From positions 124,001-188,000 of the forward strand of contig CAWDQZ010000009.1 of the NCBI GenBank assembly GCA_963804595.1: a stretch of DNA of 64,000 bases, in the 5' to 3' direction. This DNA comes from DASUPK01 sp963804595. GTDB lineage: Bacteria; Actinomycetota; Thermoleophilia; Solirubrobacterales; 70-9. Under the pieces are notes generated by a model. That model had not been told where the DNA came from and did no database searches. It was given only the letters and a program-made list of their open reading frames with translations. Shown here in pieces: positions 8,340 through 16,283 of this stretch. Position 1 is the first letter of the stretch. The number at the start of each line of letters is the position of its first letter. Both the position numbers and the translations under genes were made by a program.

Positions 8340-9176
8340 CTAGCTGGATGCAGGGGCGGTGCGTGAGCCGACGGGCTCCGGCGCCACGCCGTTCGATCCA
8401 GCCTCGGCCGGCACGACGCCCGCGACCGCGTGCGCGCCGCCGTCGACGTGGATCACCTCGCCGCTGATCGCCTCGGACCAGCTCGAGAGCAGGAAACAGA
8501 CCACGTGCGCGACGGGGGTCGGGTCGTCCGGGTCCCAGCCGAGCGGCGCGAGCTCGGGCCAGCTGCCCGAGAGGCCGTCGAAGCCCGGGATGCCGCCCGC
8601 GGCGGGCGAGGCGATCGGGCCGGCTGAGACGAGGTTGGCGCGGATGCCGCGCGGCCCGAGCTCGCGGGCGAGGTAGCGGTTGACCGCCTCGAGTGCCGCC
8701 TTCGAGACGCCCATCCAGTCGTAGGCCGGCCAGGCGACCGAGGCGTCGAAGTCGAGCCCGACGACGCTGCCGCCCGCATCCATAAGCGGCGCCAGGTGCC
8801 GGGCGAGCGCCTGGTAGGAGTAGGCGCTGGTCCGGAACGCCTCGATGGCACTCTCCTGCGGCGTCTCGAGGAACTTCCCTCCGATTGCGTCCTGCGGGGC
8901 GAAGGCGATCGCGTGCAGCACACCGTCAAGGCCACCCCAGCGCCGATCCAGCTCGCCGGCGAGCTGGGAGAGATCGCGCTCGGAGTTGACGTCCAGCTCG
9001 AGGACCTCCGCCGGCTCCGGCAAGCGGGCCGCGGCTCGCTCGGTCATCCGCCGAGTCCGGCCGAAGCCGGTGAGCAGCACCTCCGCGCCCGCGAGCTGCG
9101 CCTCGCGAGCCACCGCGAAGGCGATGCTCTTCCGGGTCAGGACCCCGGTGATCAGCAGTTTCTTCCGGGCGACCAT
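8340..9176 (-). CDS. fabI: Enoyl-ACP reductase, FabI/InhA type
   Basis: 278 residues, an SDR fold of the enoyl-ACP reductase subclass. The N-terminus KKLLITGVLTRKSIAFAVA replaces the usual TGxxxGIG with the FabI-type NADH-binding loop. Later comes LHAIAFAPQ, and the catalytic tyrosine and lysine lie in PAYDWMGVSKAALEAVNRYL, with the InhA-like YDWMGVSK spacing. ELGPRGIRANLVSAGPI and the C-terminal GEVIHVDGGAHA complete the fold. It reduces trans-2-enoyl-ACP in the last elongation step. Its ATG overlaps the stop of the maoC-like gene (TGATG), so translation is coupled. It is the last gene of the FASII operon and the likely target of triclosan/isoniazid-class inhibitors. Confidence 0.92.
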   Translation of the reverse strand: MVARKKLLITGVLTRKSIAFAVAREAQLAGAEVLLTGFGRTRRMTERAAARLPEPAEVLELDVNSERDLSQLAGELDRRWGGLDGVLHAIAFAPQDAIGGKFLETPQESAIEAFRTSAYSYQALARHLAPLMDAGGSVVGLDFDASVAWPAYDWMGVSKAALEAVNRYLARELGPRGIRANLVSAGPIASPAAGGIPGFDGLSGSWPELAPLGWDPDDPTPVAHVVCFLLSSWSEAISGEVIHVDGGAHAVAGVVPAEAGSNGVAPEPVGSRTAPASS

Positions 9177-9778
9177 CAGGCGAGCAACCTGCCGTCCTGG
9201 AGCGGCGAGAGCTCGTCCTCGGCGGAGTCACCCACCGCGGCGCCCGAGGCCGCCGGCTGAGCCTCCGGCGCCTGCCGCCGCCAGAGCACGACGATCTCCA
9301 ACCGGGCGACCAGTTCGTCCTCCTGGTTCACGATCCGCACGGCGAGGGTGACCAGGCCGGTCTCCTCCCCGAGGGGGCGCAACTCCGCGACCTTGGCGCG
9401 CACCCGGATCGAGTCACCGAGGCCGACCGGCCGCTTCAGGACCGCGCTGTCCATCGAGCGCAGGGCCAGGACGACCCGCGGATCGATCGGGAGCAGCCCC
9501 AGGGCGTAGGAGATCACCAGCATCCCGTGCGCAATCCGGCGCCCGAACGGGCTCTCAGCAGCCCAGGCGGCGTCGGCATGCTGCGGATGCCAGTCACCGG
9601 TGAGCGACGCAAACGAGACCACGTCGTACTCCGTGATCGTGCGGCCGGACGACTCCATCGCGTCCCCGATCCGCAGGTCATCGAAGTAGGGCGGCGCCTC
9701 GCGCCAAAGTCCCCGGGGATCGCGCTGGTCGGCCTGCTCGGCCGGCCCGGCGGGTGCGGTGGCGATCTCTGGATTCAC
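9176..9778 (-). CDS. MaoC-like (R)-3-hydroxyacyl dehydratase of the FASII cluster
   Basis: 200 residues with one hot-dog domain. After a 30-residue flexible start comes YFDDLRIGDAMESSGRTIT, then the hydratase-2 signature LTGDWHPQHADAAWAAES with the catalytic Asp/His pair, and RRIAHGMLVISYALGLL. The second half (LKRPVGLGDSIRVRAKV) is the outer sheet. Set between accD-like and fabI in a FASII operon with no FabZ or FabA, it most likely dehydrates 3-hydroxyacyl-ACP, as HadAB does in mycobacteria. Mycobacterial Had enzymes are heterodimers; here one gene is present, so a homodimer or a partner elsewhere is implied. The last ~30 residues are disordered. Confidence 0.85.
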   Translation of the reverse strand: MNPEIATAPAGPAEQADQRDPRGLWREAPPYFDDLRIGDAMESSGRTITEYDVVSFASLTGDWHPQHADAAWAAESPFGRRIAHGMLVISYALGLLPIDPRVVLALRSMDSAVLKRPVGLGDSIRVRAKVAELRPLGEETGLVTLAVRIVNQEDELVARLEIVVLWRRQAPEAQPAASGAAVGDSAEDELSPLQDGRLLA

Positions 9779-11211
9779 GTCTCGTTCCTTTCGTTGGAAG
9801 TTCCCAGCACGGAGAGGGCCCAGGTGAGCCGCCCCCGCGTGTCGGCCGGCTCGACCACCTCGTCGACGTGGCCGGCGGCGGCCGCGACCTCGGCGCTCAG
9901 GTGCTCCTCCGCGTACTCGGCGGCGAGGCGGTCCTGCTCGGCGCCCGGGTCGGGCGATGCCTCGATCGAGCGGCGATGAACGATCCCCACTGCCTGTCGG
10001 GCGCCCAGCACACCGATCTCGGCGCTGGGCCAGGCGAGCGCCAGGTCGGCTCCGAGCTCGCGCGAGTTCATCGTGATGAAGCCACCGCCGTAGGCCTTGC
10101 GCAGGACGACCGTCACCTTCGGCACCCGCGCCGCCGAGAACGCGTGCAGCAGGTCGGCCCCGTGCCGGATCACGCCGAGCCCCTCCTGCTTGGTCCCCGG
10201 CAGGAAACCCGGCGTGTCGACCAGGACGACCAGCGGCAGGCCGAACGCATCGCAGCGGCGGATGAAGCTCGCTGCCTTCTCGGATGCTGCCGAGTCGATC
10301 ACCCCGCCGAGGTGATGGGGCTGGTTCGCGATCACGCCGACGGGGCGCCCGTTCAGGCGGGTCAGGGCGGTCACCATGTTGCGCGCCCAGCGCGGCGACA
10401 GCTCGAGAATCGAGCTGCTGTCAGAGATCGAGCGGATCACCGCACGGACGTCGTAGACCTTGCGTGGGTCGGCGGGCACGGCGGCACCCGGGTCCGAGCC
10501 GAATGGCTCCTGTGGAATCGCCAAAGCCGGTGGCTGGGCGGAGCTCTGGGGCAGATGGCCGAGCAGATCGCGCACCAGCTCGGCGGCGGCGTGGTCGTCC
10601 TCGGCGACCAGGTCGCAGACGCCATTGCGGGAGTGGACCCGCGGGCCGCCGAGCTCGTCCATGGTGACGCTTTCCCCCATCACCTCCTCGACGACCGCGG
10701 GGCCGGTGAGGAAGAGCCTCGACCCCTCGGTCATCACCACGAAGTCGGTGAGCGCGGGCGAGTATGCGCCACCCCCGGCGGAGGTCCCGGTGATCACGCT
10801 GATCTGCGGCACGCGTCCCGCAAGGGCGACGTGCCGCCGGAAGATCGAGCCGTAGCCGCCCAGGGCCCCCGCGCCCTCGTCGATGCGGGCCCCGCCGGAG
10901 GCGATGAAGCCGACCACCGGCGCGGACGCCCGGCCGGCCAGCTCGAGCAGCCGCACGATCGTCTCCGCCTGCGCGGTGCCCAGCGACCCGCCGGCGAAGC
11001 CCTGGTCCTGCGCGTAGCAGTAGACCGGGCGTCCGCCGACGGTGCCCGCGCCGGCGACGACGCCGTCCCCGGGCGTCGACCGGGCCGAGCGGGAGGCGAT
11101 CCGGGTTCGCACCAACTCGAGGGAGCCGGCGTCGCAGAGCGCCTCGAGGCGGCCGAGCGGGGTGAGTGGCTCGCGCCGGGTCGCCTCGCGTTCGGCGAGC
11201 ATCAGGTTCAC
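9775..11211 (-). CDS. Acyl-CoA/acetyl-CoA carboxylase carboxyltransferase beta subunit
   Basis: 478 residues, two crotonase-like halves as in AccD/PccB-type carboxyltransferases. N-half: DQGFAGGSLGTAQAETIVR, GFIASGGARIDEG and ISVITGTSAGGGAYSPAL (acyl-CoA oxyanion loop). C-half: GVIANQPHHLGGVIDSAASEKAA, VDTPGFLPGTKQEG and LRKAYGGGFITM (carboxybiotin site). It would transfer carboxyl from biotin-carboxyl-carrier protein to acetyl-CoA, making malonyl-CoA for the same operon. The biotin carboxylase/BCCP subunit is not in the window. No AccD zinc ribbon is present, so the PccB/AccD5-type is favoured. It overlaps both neighbours by 4 bases. Confidence 0.88.
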   Translation of the reverse strand: MNLMLAEREATRREPLTPLGRLEALCDAGSLELVRTRIASRSARSTPGDGVVAGAGTVGGRPVYCYAQDQGFAGGSLGTAQAETIVRLLELAGRASAPVVGFIASGGARIDEGAGALGGYGSIFRRHVALAGRVPQISVITGTSAGGGAYSPALTDFVVMTEGSRLFLTGPAVVEEVMGESVTMDELGGPRVHSRNGVCDLVAEDDHAAAELVRDLLGHLPQSSAQPPALAIPQEPFGSDPGAAVPADPRKVYDVRAVIRSISDSSSILELSPRWARNMVTALTRLNGRPVGVIANQPHHLGGVIDSAASEKAASFIRRCDAFGLPLVVLVDTPGFLPGTKQEGLGVIRHGADLLHAFSAARVPKVTVVLRKAYGGGFITMNSRELGADLALAWPSAEIGVLGARQAVGIVHRRSIEASPDPGAEQDRLAAEYAEEHLSAEVAAAAGHVDEVVEPADTRGRLTWALSVLGTSNERNET

Positions 11212-12407
11212 GAGGCGGCCTCCAGGCAGAGGACCACGTTGTGGCCGCCGAAGCCGAACGAGTTGCTCATCCCGATCGCGGGGTGACCGTTCACGTCCAG
11301 CTCCCTCGCCCCGTCGGTGACGTAATCGAGGTCGAGGCCCTCGTCCGGCTCCTCGTAGTTGAGAGTCGGAGGCGCCGTCTTCGCGCGTAGGGCCTGCAGC
11401 GTCGCCACAGCCTCGACGGCGCCGGCGGCGCCGAGCAGATGCCCGATCGCGGACTTCGTCGAGGAGGTCGGGATGGCCGAGGCCCGCTCCCCGAGCGCGG
11501 TCTTGAGCGCCTCGGTCTCGGAGCGGTCGTTGAGCGGCGTCGACGTCCCGTGCGCGTTCACGTAGGCCAGCTGCCCCGGCTCGATCTGCGCGTCGGAGAG
11601 GGCCTTGCGGATCGCGCGCGCGGCCCCGTCCCCGTTCGGTTCCGGAGCGGTCATGTGGTGCGCGTCGGCGGTGGCGCCGTAGCCGGTCAGATACCCGAGG
11701 ATCTGCGCGCCGCGGAGCTCGGCGGTCTCGGCATCCTCCAGAACCATCACTCCGGCGCCCTCGCCCATCACGAAGCCGTCCCTACGGCGGTCGAACGGAC
11801 GCGAGATTCCGGTCGGCGAAGTTGCTCCCATCTCGGCGAAGGCGGCCGTCGCCAGGTCGGTGATCGCAGCCTCGCTGCCACCGGCGACACAGGCAACCGC
11901 ATCGCCGTGCTGGACCATGCGGGTGGCGGTACCCAGGGCGTGGGCGCCCGCGGCGCACGCCGAGACCGTCCCGAAGCACTGCCCTCGCAGGTCGTGCTCG
12001 ATCGCCAGCGCGCCGGCGGCCGAGTTGGCCATCATCTGCGGGACGCAGTGCGGCGAGACGGCCCGCTGTCCCTTATCGCGGAGGATGATGTGCTCCGACT
12101 CGATCGTCGAGAGCCCACCGATCCCGGTTCCCATCACCGACCCGATCTCGGCGCGGTCGTACGGCGCCTCGTCGAGGCCGGCCTGGGAGATCGCTTCGGC
12201 GGCGGCCACGAGGGCGAGCTGCGTGAACCGGTCGGTCCGACGGACCTGGCGGCGGGTGAGATGGTCGGTCGGCTCGAAATCCGAGCAGCGCCCGATGCCG
12301 TCCTCGATCCCGGACTCGCCGGCGGCCCAGCGCTCGTGCAGGGACGAGGCTCCGACGCCGAGCGGCGTGACCGCTCCGATCCCGGTGATGGCGATCCTGC
12401 GGGTCAT
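11208..12407 (-). CDS. fabF: 3-oxoacyl-ACP synthase II
   Basis: 399 residues, thiolase fold. The Cys-His-His triad is visible: C151 in GTVSACAAGAHALG, H286 in YVNAHGTSTPLND and H323 in KSAIGHLLGAAG. The N-terminal GIGAVTPLG and the C-terminal SNSFGFGGHNVVL gate are typical of KAS II. It condenses acyl-ACP with malonyl-ACP during elongation. Length matches the family. It overlaps acpP by 4 bases, so the carrier protein and condensing enzyme are translated together. Confidence 0.95.
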   Translation of the reverse strand: MTRRIAITGIGAVTPLGVGASSLHERWAAGESGIEDGIGRCSDFEPTDHLTRRQVRRTDRFTQLALVAAAEAISQAGLDEAPYDRAEIGSVMGTGIGGLSTIESEHIILRDKGQRAVSPHCVPQMMANSAAGALAIEHDLRGQCFGTVSACAAGAHALGTATRMVQHGDAVACVAGGSEAAITDLATAAFAEMGATSPTGISRPFDRRRDGFVMGEGAGVMVLEDAETAELRGAQILGYLTGYGATADAHHMTAPEPNGDGAARAIRKALSDAQIEPGQLAYVNAHGTSTPLNDRSETEALKTALGERASAIPTSSTKSAIGHLLGAAGAVEAVATLQALRAKTAPPTLNYEEPDEGLDLDYVTDGARELDVNGHPAIGMSNSFGFGGHNVVLCLEAAS

Positions 12408-12652
12408 GACTTCTGGCGCTCGGCCACGAAGTCGACGACGTCCTGGACGGTGGCGATCTTGTCCATGTCGGCGTCATTCACCTCGATGCCGTACTCGTCC
12501 TCGATCACCTGGGCGAGCTCGACGAGGTCGAGCGAGTCGATGTCGAGATCCTCGAAGCGCGAGTCGGGCTTCACGTTCTCAGGCTCCTCGCCGAACTCGA
12601 CGAGGGCCGAGATCACCCTCTCCTGTACCTGGTCCTTGGTTGCGGTTGCCAT
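12404..12652 (-). CDS. acpP: Acyl carrier protein
   Basis: 82 residues, acidic four-helix bundle. The phosphopantetheine site is Ser40 in DLDIDSLDLVELAQ. ERVISALVEFGEEPENVKPD and VQDVVDFVAERQKS are the first and last helices. It carries growing acyl chains for the enzymes coded on both sides. A good Shine-Dalgarno (AGGAGA) lies upstream. The 37-base gap to fabG is the largest in the operon after the one between 15425 and its promoter. Confidence 0.95.
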   Translation of the reverse strand: MATATKDQVQERVISALVEFGEEPENVKPDSRFEDLDIDSLDLVELAQVIEDEYGIEVNDADMDKIATVQDVVDFVAERQKS

Positions 12653-12689
12653 CGTTCTCCTTTCGTCAGTCAGGTCTTGTGATGAGCGG

Positions 12690-13523
12690 TCAGGCGGACA
12701 TTCCGCCGTCGATCGGGAGGACTGCCCCGGTCACGTAGGCGGCCTCGTCGGAGGCGAGGAAGCGGATGCAGGCCGCCACCTCCTCGGGGGTCCCGGTGCG
12801 GCGAGCCGGAATCGCGTCGAGCAGCACGCTCGAGCCGTTGGAGTCCGAGCCGTTGCCGGTGAAGTCCCGAGTGAGCTCGGTCTCGATCAGGCCGGGGGCG
12901 ACGGCGTTCACCGTGACGCCGCGCCGGGCCACCTCGGCCGCCACCGTCCGGGTGAAGGCGATCAGACCCGCCTTCGAGGCGGCGTAGTTCGCCTGGCCCG
13001 GGTTGGCACGCAGGCCGACGACCGAGGAGACGTTGATCACCCGGCCGTAGCGCTGGCGCATCATCGGGCCGAGCGCCTCTCGTGTGAGGCGGAACGCCCC
13101 GGTCAGGTTGACGTCGAGCACGCGGCACCAGTCCTCGTCGCTGAGCCGCATCGAGAGGTTGTCCGCCGTCATGCCCGCGTTGTTGATGAGCACCAGGACG
13201 GGGCCGAGCTCGTCCGTGACCCTGGCGAGCATCTCGTCGGCCGCCGCGGCGTCGGCGACGTCGGCGCCGAGCGCCATGGCCGTGCCGCCGCCCTCCTCGA
13301 TGGAGGCGGCCACGGCTTCGGCCCCTTCGCGGTCGCGTCGGTAGTTGACGCCCACGGACCAGCCGTCCGCCGCCAGCGCACGCGCCGTGGCCGCGCCAAT
13401 GCCGCGGGAAGCGCCGGTGACCAGCGCGCAGCCAACGGCCTGGGGACCACCGTCGGCGTCGCCCGGCTTCGCCGTCAAACGGGTTGCTCCTCGGCTCCGC
13501 GTGGGGAGCACCCTCGCATTCAC
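12690..13523 (-). CDS. fabG: 3-oxoacyl-ACP reductase
   Basis: Classical SDR: ALVTGASRGIGAATARAL (NADPH loop), VLINNAGMTADNL, catalytic serine in INVSSVVG, and YAASKAG with the Tyr/Lys pair; NAVAPGLIETELT and GAVLPIDGGMSA close the fold. It reduces 3-oxoacyl-ACP. Start choice is open. A GTG at 13523 overlaps the fabH stop (GTGA), giving 277 residues with an atypical N-terminus NARVLPTRS. A TTG at 13478 sits 8 bases after GAGGAG and gives 262 residues, closer to normal FabG length. The bases between the two candidates are a repeat also present at 22465-22507. An insert NGSDSNGSS near residue 225 is unusual. Confidence 0.92.
   Translation of the reverse strand: MNARVLPTRSRGATRLTAKPGDADGGPQAVGCALVTGASRGIGAATARALAADGWSVGVNYRRDREGAEAVAASIEEGGGTAMALGADVADAAAADEMLARVTDELGPVLVLINNAGMTADNLSMRLSDEDWCRVLDVNLTGAFRLTREALGPMMRQRYGRVINVSSVVGLRANPGQANYAASKAGLIAFTRTVAAEVARRGVTVNAVAPGLIETELTRDFTGNGSDSNGSSVLLDAIPARRTGTPEEVAACIRFLASDEAAYVTGAVLPIDGGMSA
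13477..13520 (-). repeat. Dispersed 44-nt repeat, copy 1, over the fabG start
   Basis: Shares 24 + 12 identical bases with the copy at 22465-22507; only a 7-8 nt centre differs in sequence and length. Read on the minus strand it holds GGGTGCTCC and GGAGCAACCC, which can pair (one bulged A), enclosing the GAGGAG that could serve fabG. A 14-codon ORF starting at the ATG at 13519, just after the fabH stop, spans it exactly and ends TGA at 13475, overlapping the TTG start of fabG. Confidence 0.7.
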
Positions 13524-14569
13524 GCGGTCCCCTCCCACTCGATGATCCCGGCGCCCCAGGTGAGGCCCGCACCGAAGGCCGAGAGCAATACCCGTGACCC
13601 CTGCCGGAGCAGACCGGTCGAGGCAGCCTCCGACAGCGCAATCGGGATGCTTGCCGCCGAGGTGTTTCCGTACTCGGCGAGGCAGTCGATCACCCGGTCG
13701 GCAGGCAGGTCGAGTCGCTCGCCGACCGCGGAGATGATCCGCGAGTTGGCCTGGTGGTAGACGAAGAGGTCGATCTCGTCGAGGGCGAGGCCGGCGTCCG
13801 AGACGACCTGTTGGGTGGTGTCGCTCATCGCGGCGACCGCCGCCCGGAAGGTGGCACGCCCGTCCATCCGGACGAGCCTGTCGTCATGGTCGACCTGGAT
13901 CAGCTCAGACCGGCTGCCGTCGCAGCGCAGGGCGATGGGCCCGATCTGGCCGGCCCCGCCCGGCACGAGCACCGCCGCGCCGGCGCCGTCCCCGAACAGG
14001 CCGGCCGTCCGCCGGTCGGTGAAGTCGGTGACCTTGCTGATCACCTCGGCGCCGACGACGAGCGCAGCCCGGGCCCGCCCGGACTCGAGCTGCGCCGTCG
14101 CCAGGGAGAGGGCCGAGAGGAAGCCCGTGCACGCGGCGCCGATGTCGATCGCACCCGCCGAGGCGGCGCCGAGCCGGCTGGCGACCTGCGGGGCGGCCTG
14201 GGGCAGAAGCTGATCGGATGTGAAGGTCGCGACCAGGACGAGGTCGAGATCGCCTGGCTCGACGCCGGCCAGCGCGAGGGCCTTGGCGCCCGCGCCGGCG
14301 GCGAGGTCCACCAGGCCTTCCGCGCCCACGCGGCGGCGCCGGTGGATGCCGGTTCGCGACGATATCCAGGTCGAGTCGACGCCCAGTGGGCCCGCCAGCT
14401 CCTCGTTCTCGACGATCCGCTCCGGCAGCCAGGCGGCCACGGCCGCGATGGAGGGTCCGGAGATTCGCTTCGAGCCGTTGCTGGCCCCGGTCGCGCGCGC
14501 GACCAGGCCGTCGGGGTCGACAAGCGAGGCATCGACTTCGAACTGCTGTTCTGGACCGAGCTCAGGCAA
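13520..14569 (-). CDS. fabH: 3-oxoacyl-ACP synthase III
   Basis: Thiolase-fold KAS III: catalytic Cys in DIGAACTGFLSALSLA, His in FVYHQANSRIISAV and Asn in AEYGNTSAASIPIALSEA, with LPERIVENEELA and TGIHRRRR at the front. It starts chains by condensing acetyl- or acyl-CoA with malonyl-ACP. The open frame runs back to 14659 inside fabD. I choose the TTG at 14569 because it overlaps the fabD stop by a few bases and gives 349 residues; the first ~30 are not conserved in type. The stop TGA abuts the repeat at the fabG start. Confidence 0.9.
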   Translation of the reverse strand: MPELGPEQQFEVDASLVDPDGLVARATGASNGSKRISGPSIAAVAAWLPERIVENEELAGPLGVDSTWISSRTGIHRRRRVGAEGLVDLAAGAGAKALALAGVEPGDLDLVLVATFTSDQLLPQAAPQVASRLGAASAGAIDIGAACTGFLSALSLATAQLESGRARAALVVGAEVISKVTDFTDRRTAGLFGDGAGAAVLVPGGAGQIGPIALRCDGSRSELIQVDHDDRLVRMDGRATFRAAVAAMSDTTQQVVSDAGLALDEIDLFVYHQANSRIISAVGERLDLPADRVIDCLAEYGNTSAASIPIALSEAASTGLLRQGSRVLLSAFGAGLTWGAGIIEWEGTA

Positions 14570-15425
14570 GGGCGGACTCCCGGCTCGCAAACGTCTCCGT
14601 CTCGGCTCCGTCGAGGGTGCGGCGGACGAGCCCGGCGAGCACCTTGCCGGGGCCGACATCGAGGTAGCGCGTCACCCCGAGCTCATCGAGCCTGGCGAGC
14701 ACCGCGGTCCAGCGGATCGGGCTGACCAGCGAGGCGGCGAGTGCGTCCCGGACATCGTCATTGAACGGCTCGGCCGTAGTCGAGGAGATCACCGGGGCTT
14801 GCGGCGGGCGGAACTCGATCTGATCGAGGGCCGCCCGGAACGGCTCCACCCCGGAGGCCATCGCCCCGGTGTGAAAGGCGCCCGCGACCGCGAGCTTCTT
14901 GGCGCGCATGCCGGACGCCTTCGCGGCGGCCTCCGCCGCCTCGATGGCGTGCATGGGCCCGGAGAGGACGAACTGCTGGGGGGAGTTCTCGTTGGCCAGG
15001 GTCAGGCTGTGTTCGGCGGCCAGCGTCGCCGCGCCCTCGCGGTCGCTGCCGACGGCGAGCATCCCCCCCGGCTCGCCGCGCTCGGCGGCCTCCTCCATGA
15101 CACGGCCCCGCGCGACGACGATGCGCACTCCGTCGGCGTCCCCCATCGCGCCGGCGGCGGCCAGGGCTCCGACCTCGCCGAGGGAGTGGCCTGCGAAGTA
15201 GTCGGGCGACGGGCGGCCCAGCTGTTCGTAGCCTGCGATCGAGGCGCAGTACACGGCGGGCTGGGCATAGGCCGTCCCCTCCGACATCCGCTCGAACGGG
15301 TCCTCGCCCAGCAGCTCGGTGGCGTGGTCGAGAAGATCCGGCCGGACGGCCGCCACGAGCTCTCGGCTCGTGGCGTCGCCGACTCCCTGTCCCGGGAACA
15401 GGACAGCTGAGGCGCTGGCGTCCAT
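14562..15425 (-). CDS. fabD: Malonyl-CoA:ACP transacylase
   Basis: 287 residues, alpha/beta hydrolase-like FabD fold: LFPGQGVGD, nucleophile Ser81 in AGHSLGEVGAL, the arginine of VARGRVMEEAAE, and the catalytic histidine in AVAGAFHTGAM. The end TRYLDVGPGKVLAGLVRRT is typical. It loads malonate onto AcpP and is the first gene of the eight-gene FASII operon. A 16-bp palindrome lies about 53 bases upstream of the ATG, with a GC-rich hairpin (ACCCCGC/GCGGGGT) between them. Confidence 0.95.
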   Translation of the reverse strand: MDASASAVLFPGQGVGDATSRELVAAVRPDLLDHATELLGEDPFERMSEGTAYAQPAVYCASIAGYEQLGRPSPDYFAGHSLGEVGALAAAGAMGDADGVRIVVARGRVMEEAAERGEPGGMLAVGSDREGAATLAAEHSLTLANENSPQQFVLSGPMHAIEAAEAAAKASGMRAKKLAVAGAFHTGAMASGVEPFRAALDQIEFRPPQAPVISSTTAEPFNDDVRDALAASLVSPIRWTAVLARLDELGVTRYLDVGPGKVLAGLVRRTLDGAETETFASRESALA

Positions 15426-15477
15426 GCCCCATCAATAACCCCGCTCCCGCGCGGGGTGAACAGCCTCCCCGGTGATG

Positions 15478-15493
15478 CCCCCCGATCGGGGGG
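15478..15493. promoter_or_regulatory. Candidate operator: perfect palindrome upstream of fabD
   Basis: CCCCCCGATCGGGGGG is a perfect 16-bp inverted repeat 53 bases before the fabD ATG, inside the only sizeable gap upstream of the operon. Regulators that bind upstream of fabD are known in other actinomycetes (FasR, MabR); whether this site serves such a protein is inference. Confidence 0.35.
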
Positions 15494-15526
15494 GTTCACG
15501 GGGACGGCCCGGGGGGGTGTCGGCCC

Positions 15527-15649
15527 TCAGGAGCGCGAGCCCAGCCAGAGAGCAGCCGCGAAGTACGCGACCACGCCTCCGGCGAACACCTCGCTGTGGG
15601 GGCTGCCGTCGTTGAAGAACGCCGCGAAGGCCCTAGCCGGCGGCGCCAC
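15527..15649 (-). CDS. Possible 40-residue membrane peptide overlapping the regulator's end
   Basis: GTG at 15649 lies inside the last codons of the response-regulator gene and the frame runs to TGA at 15527. The product MAPPARAFAAFFNDGSPHSE is followed by a hydrophobic helix FAGGVVAYFAAALWLG. High GC at third positions supports coding. It could instead be the end of a lost longer gene. No homologue is recognised. Confidence 0.3.
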   Translation of the reverse strand: MAPPARAFAAFFNDGSPHSEVFAGGVVAYFAAALWLGSRS

Positions 15650-16283
15650 CCCGGGTCAGCCCGAGCTGCTCCGCCTTGCGCGTGGCCTCGGCGCGGTTCC
15701 GCACCCCCAGCTTGCGATAGAGCGCGGTGGTGTGGTCCTTGATCGTGTGAGGGGAGAGGAAGAGCCGCTCGGCGATCTCGCGATTCGTCGCGCCGGCGCC
15801 GATCAGCTGGAGCACCTCGCGCTCACGGGGAGAGAGAGGGGTCGCCGGTCCCTCGGCCTGGCGCGCGAAGACGGTCATGCCCCGGCCCACCATCCGCACA
15901 GCGTTGGCGACCTCGTCCGCGCTCCAGTCCTTCGAGATGAACCCCGAGGCGCCTGACGCCTTGGCCGCCTCGGGGGAGATCCAGCCCGCCCCGGAGATCA
16001 GCAGGACTCGTGTCTTGGGCGAGACCTCGCGGAGCGCCTCGCAGAGCTCGGCGCCCGAGCGCTCGCCGAGGAAGAGGTCGACGAGTGCGACGTCCGGCTT
16101 GGCCCTGCGGGCAGCCTCCACCGCCTCCTCCGTCGCGGAGGCGACGGTGACCTCCCCCATCCACTCCTGGCGGCCGAGCAGCAGACGGAAGCCCCACTGG
16201 ACCACGGCGTGGTCGTCGACCACGAGGACGCTCAGCTTGTCGCCGCCGTTCAGCTGCTCGGCAGCACCAGGCGTACTCGCCAC
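15633..16283 (-). CDS. NarL/LuxR-family response regulator
   Basis: 216 residues. The receiver domain has D23-D24, phosphoacceptor D69 in VALVDLFLGERSG, Ser in LLISGAG and Lys in GFISKDWS. The C-terminal LuxR helix-turn-helix is LSPREREVLQLIGAGATNRE followed by IAERLFLSPHTIKDHTTALY. It should bind DNA as a dimer after phosphorylation. It overlaps the GAF kinase gene by 34 bases, which makes that kinase the obvious partner. Confidence 0.92.
   Translation of the reverse strand: MASTPGAAEQLNGGDKLSVLVVDDHAVVQWGFRLLLGRQEWMGEVTVASATEEAVEAARRAKPDVALVDLFLGERSGAELCEALREVSPKTRVLLISGAGWISPEAAKASGASGFISKDWSADEVANAVRMVGRGMTVFARQAEGPATPLSPREREVLQLIGAGATNREIAERLFLSPHTIKDHTTALYRKLGVRNRAEATRKAEQLGLTRGGAAG

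Noticed and set aside
9754..11286. Long plus-strand open frame (510 codons) opposite the carboxyltransferase gene
   Set aside because: It is antisense to a full-motif accD-like gene; its translation is Gly/Arg/His-rich low-complexity typical of high-GC shadows.
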